From Methanosarcinales archaeon (GTDB taxonomy: Archaea; Halobacteriota; Syntropharchaeia; Alkanophagales; Methanospirareceae), in the NCBI GenBank assembly GCA_016649585.1, contig JAENXH010000087.1, forward strand, positions 1 through 6,151: a stretch of DNA of 6,151 bases, written 5' to 3'. Below are positions 4,444-6,151 of the stretch, piece after piece (positions within the stretch are counted from its first letter, which is position 1; the number at the start of each line of letters is the position of its first letter). Both the position numbers and the translations under genes were made by a program. A model generated the notes under the pieces. The model ran no database searches, was not told the origin of the DNA, and was given only the letters and a program-made list of their open reading frames with translations.

Positions 4444-5096
4444 TCTTTGCTTTCCGTTTTTTCTTCCTTCTCTTCCTTTGACTCTTCTTTCTCTCCTTCC
4501 TTGTTTACAACGTTCATGCGAAAAGCATCGGGCATCTTTGAATCAGGCGGTACTATCCACACCCGTACACCTATGACTCCTGCTTTTTTCATCGCTATTG
4601 AATATCCCTTATCTACTATTTCATCGGCTATGGAGCCACAGTGCTTTATATAGCCAGATACCATCTTCTCCATCCGACCACGAGGCCCTTTAAGCTTCCC
4701 TGACATAATAATTTCGCAGCCAAGCGCCCCTCTATCCATTATCCTTTGTAAGGTTGACCTACCTGCACGTCTGAAATGCCAGCCGCGCTCTATGAGTTTC
4801 GCAAGTCTATTCGCCATCAACTGTGCATTCAGTTCCGGCACCCCAATGGGTTGAACATCTATTTGAGGGTTATCCAGTTCCTGCTTCCTGACTACATCGT
4901 CGGTTAACTTCTTTATTCTCCTACCGTCTTTTCCTATTATCATTCCCGGCTTCTCGACTTTCACTGTTATCTGCGTGCCCATCGGCGTTCTTTTTATATC
5001 CATTCCGCCGTAACCTGCTCTCTCCAGCTCTATCCTGAAGTACTCGTCCATTCTTACTTTCTTTATCCCTTCCTCTACGAATATCCTCTCAATCAC
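4440..5096 (-). CDS. rps3: Small subunit ribosomal protein uS3
   Basis: This 218-residue 30S protein lies at the mRNA entry site. The N-terminal part (FVEEGIKKVRMDEYFRIEL) leads into a type II KH domain whose GxxG loop is G55-K-D-G58 (GMIIGKDGRRI). The C-terminal domain holds GWHFRRAGRSTLQRIMDRGA (105-124), the SGKLKGPRGRMEK block (132-144) and VIGVRVWIVPP (174-184). The final ~20 residues are almost entirely Glu, Lys and Ser, a disordered charged tail. The start is GTG at 5094-5096: the only codons between it and the uL22 stop are non-initiating, and GGAG lies 6 bases upstream. The stop overlaps the uL29 start. Confidence 0.97.
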   Translation of the reverse strand: MIERIFVEEGIKKVRMDEYFRIELERAGYGGMDIKRTPMGTQITVKVEKPGMIIGKDGRRIKKLTDDVVRKQELDNPQIDVQPIGVPELNAQLMANRLAKLIERGWHFRRAGRSTLQRIMDRGALGCEIIMSGKLKGPRGRMEKMVSGYIKHCGSIADEIVDKGYSIAMKKAGVIGVRVWIVPPDSKMPDAFRMNVVNKEGEKEESKEEKEEKTESKE

Positions 5097-5102
5097 GTTC
5101 CA

Positions 5103-5106
5103 CTCC
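5103..5106 (-). promoter_or_regulatory. Shine-Dalgarno site of uS3, overlapping the uL22 stop
   Basis: The minus strand reads TAGGAG, where TAG is the uL22 stop and GGAG is the ribosome site, 6 bases before the uS3 GTG. This decides the GTG start and points to re-initiation after uL22. Confidence 0.65.
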
Positions 5107-5576
5107 TAACTCCCTTCTTCTCTCAGTATTATCTCAACAGTGACCGTCTCAGTATTCTTTGGTGTAGCACGACCAAAAGCGCGTGGTATTATCCCCCGTA
5201 TCGTGCGACCTTCCTTCGTGGCCACATGCAAAACTCGCAATGCGTCCAAATCAAGACCTTTATACTCTGCATTGCCTTTCGCATTTCTTAGTAATTTTAA
5301 TATCTCACCGGTTGCTTTCATAGGGTATCTCCCAGCATACCAATTCTTCAGCCCCCGACGATGCGCAACCTTCTTCTTATAACGCTTGAATGGAACCGCC
5401 ACCTTCATATCCAGCACATCTTCCAGATAGGACTCTGCAACCTCCACTTTCTTACCCTTTATCGCCCTGCATACCTCGAGCGCGTGCTTAGGAGATATGT
5501 GGAGCTCATAAGCCATTGCCTTTGCAGTCGTTTCAGGATCAATTTCTTTTTCCGTGCTATATTTTACCCTTCCCAT
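5106..5576 (-). CDS. rpl22: Large subunit ribosomal protein uL22
   Basis: This 50S protein (156 residues from ATG 5576) lines the peptide exit tunnel with its extended loop. Recognised by MGRVKYSTEKEIDPETTAKA at the start, ELHISPKHALEVCRAIKGKK, and VPFKRYKKKVAHRRGLKNWY, which covers the loop region. The C-terminal block includes HVATKEGRTIRGIIPRAFGR followed by ATPKNTETVTVEIILRE. I chose ATG at 5574-5576 because archaeal homologues begin M-(A/G)-R-x-x-Y-S. An in-frame GTG at 5583-5585 would add three residues (MKK) and cannot be excluded. The distance to the uS19 stop is 21 bases from the ATG. The gene is complete and unremarkable. Confidence 0.95.
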   Translation of the reverse strand: MGRVKYSTEKEIDPETTAKAMAYELHISPKHALEVCRAIKGKKVEVAESYLEDVLDMKVAVPFKRYKKKVAHRRGLKNWYAGRYPMKATGEILKLLRNAKGNAEYKGLDLDALRVLHVATKEGRTIRGIIPRAFGRATPKNTETVTVEIILREEGS

Positions 5577-5597
5577 CTTCTTCACTCTTCATACTAA

Positions 5598-6023
5598 CTA
5601 CTTCAGCGGCACATATTTTGAAGATCTCGTAGCTCCGACACCCGCAGCTCCGTGAGCCACTTTTTTGCGTGTCAATACCAGCTCGCCCAAATAATGCCCG
5701 ATCATCTCAGTTTTTATATCAATATATTCAAAGCTCTTTCCATCGTGTATCCCTATCTTCTGTCCCACCATGCTCGGCAGGACGATAGCGTCCCTCAAAT
5801 GTGTTTTTATGCCTTCCCTACCAGATTTTACCGCTTCAAGCAGCTTCTCCTCTTCAGCTCGAAACGTCCTCTTTATTTTCCGCCGCTGCCGTGCACACAT
5901 TAATTTCGCTAAATCGTCGAGCTTCATCTTCTTGAGCTTCGCTAGTGTATATCCACGATACGTAAACTCCTCTTCCTTCTTCTTCAGGGTTGTTTTAGAC
6001 TTACCTTTCTTCTTCTTCGCCAT
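5598..6023 (-). CDS. rps19: Small subunit ribosomal protein uS19
   Basis: This 141-residue protein of the 30S head is the archaeal/eukaryotic longer form of S19. A Lys-rich N-terminus (MAKKKKGKSKTTLKKKEEEF) precedes YRGYTLAKLKKMKLDDLAKL. The core is THLRDAIVLPSMVGQKIGIH followed by DGKSFEYIDIKTEMIGHYLG, and the protein ends GATRSSKYVPLK. The S19 signature region (IGIHDGKSFEYIDI through GHYLGE) is intact. The ATG at 6021-6023 is preceded by GAGGT 11 bases upstream and by AGGTGGA immediately before it. The uL2 stop is 14 bases upstream, so the genes are co-transcribed. Confidence 0.97.
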   Translation of the reverse strand: MAKKKKGKSKTTLKKKEEEFTYRGYTLAKLKKMKLDDLAKLMCARQRRKIKRTFRAEEEKLLEAVKSGREGIKTHLRDAIVLPSMVGQKIGIHDGKSFEYIDIKTEMIGHYLGELVLTRKKVAHGAAGVGATRSSKYVPLK

Positions 6024-6037
6024 TCCACCTGTTTACC

Positions 6038-6151
6038 TCATTTCTTTCCGGTTCTTTTTGCCGCTATGCTCCCTACCTTCCTTCCAGGCGGTGCGCCTCT
6101 ACCTGGAGTTTTAGACTTTCCAACGTGCTGATGAGCACCACCACCGTGTGG
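6038..6151 (-). CDS. rpl2: Large subunit ribosomal protein uL2, C-terminal fragment
   Basis: The window ends inside this gene; only the last 37 residues and TGA are present. They read PHGGGAHQHVGKSKTPGRGA and then PPGRKVGSIAAKRTGKK. This matches the conserved HPHGGG-(x)-H region of archaeal and eukaryotic uL2 near the peptidyl transferase centre, where the histidine-containing loop is functionally important. The truncation is due to the window edge. It is the first gene of the visible operon and precedes uS19 by 14 bases. Confidence 0.96.
   Translation of the reverse strand, partial: PHGGGAHQHVGKSKTPGRGAPPGRKVGSIAAKRTGKK

Noticed and set aside
5770..6114. Plus-strand frame opposite uS19 and the uL2 end
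   Set aside because: It is the complement of Lys-rich coding sequence, which yields Phe- and Ser-rich artefacts.

Overview
This window is archaeal chromosome. The right two thirds is the 3' half of an archaeal S10-type ribosomal protein operon, read entirely on the minus strand. It has the euryarchaeal order uL2 (C-terminus only), uS19, uL22, uS3, uL29, aIF1/SUI1, Rnp1 (RNase P p29), uS17, uL14. The aIF1 and RNase P subunit genes inside a ribosomal operon are an archaeal hallmark. A presenilin-type protease, a DUF357 protein, T-rich presumed terminators and an intronless tRNA without encoded CCA fit the same assignment. A methanogen-like or related euryarchaeon (possibly Methanomicrobia or an ANME relative) is my inference; the sequence does not fix the lineage.

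Layout, left to right. Positions 1-201 (+) hold the C-terminal end of a protein resembling an archaeal radical SAM enzyme, apparently broken by a one-base frameshift near position 25. Positions 295-1146 (+) encode a nine-helix presenilin/signal-peptide-peptidase-like intramembrane aspartyl protease. It converges on a small DUF357 gene (1175-1405, -), with a short hairpin between the two stops. DUF357 is divergent from a GNAT acetyltransferase (1496-1960, +); the shared 90-bp promoter region carries an inverted repeat. The acetyltransferase converges on the end of the ribosomal operon. T-rich tracts on the minus strand at 1971-1993 probably terminate the operon's transcript.

The operon departs from the usual gene order after uL14. 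The typical continuation (uL24, eS4, uL5, uS14 and so on) is absent. Instead, tRNA-Leu(CAA) begins 6 nt after the uL14 stop, followed 21 nt later by an AMMECR1-family gene and then by a two-cluster ferredoxin gene. Spacing suggests one transcript from uL2 to ferredoxin, with the tRNA excised from the middle. Four junctions overlap as stop/start ATGA (uS3/uL29, aIF1/Rnp1, Rnp1/uS17, uS17/uL14). At several others the Shine-Dalgarno sequence overlaps the end of the upstream gene, so translation is probably tightly coupled.

There is no CRISPR array, insertion sequence, phage element or obvious new defence system. No gene-free stretch exceeds about 95 bases. The points of interest are the broken radical SAM gene, the operon break with its embedded tRNA and AMMECR1-ferredoxin pair, and the putative divergent operator.
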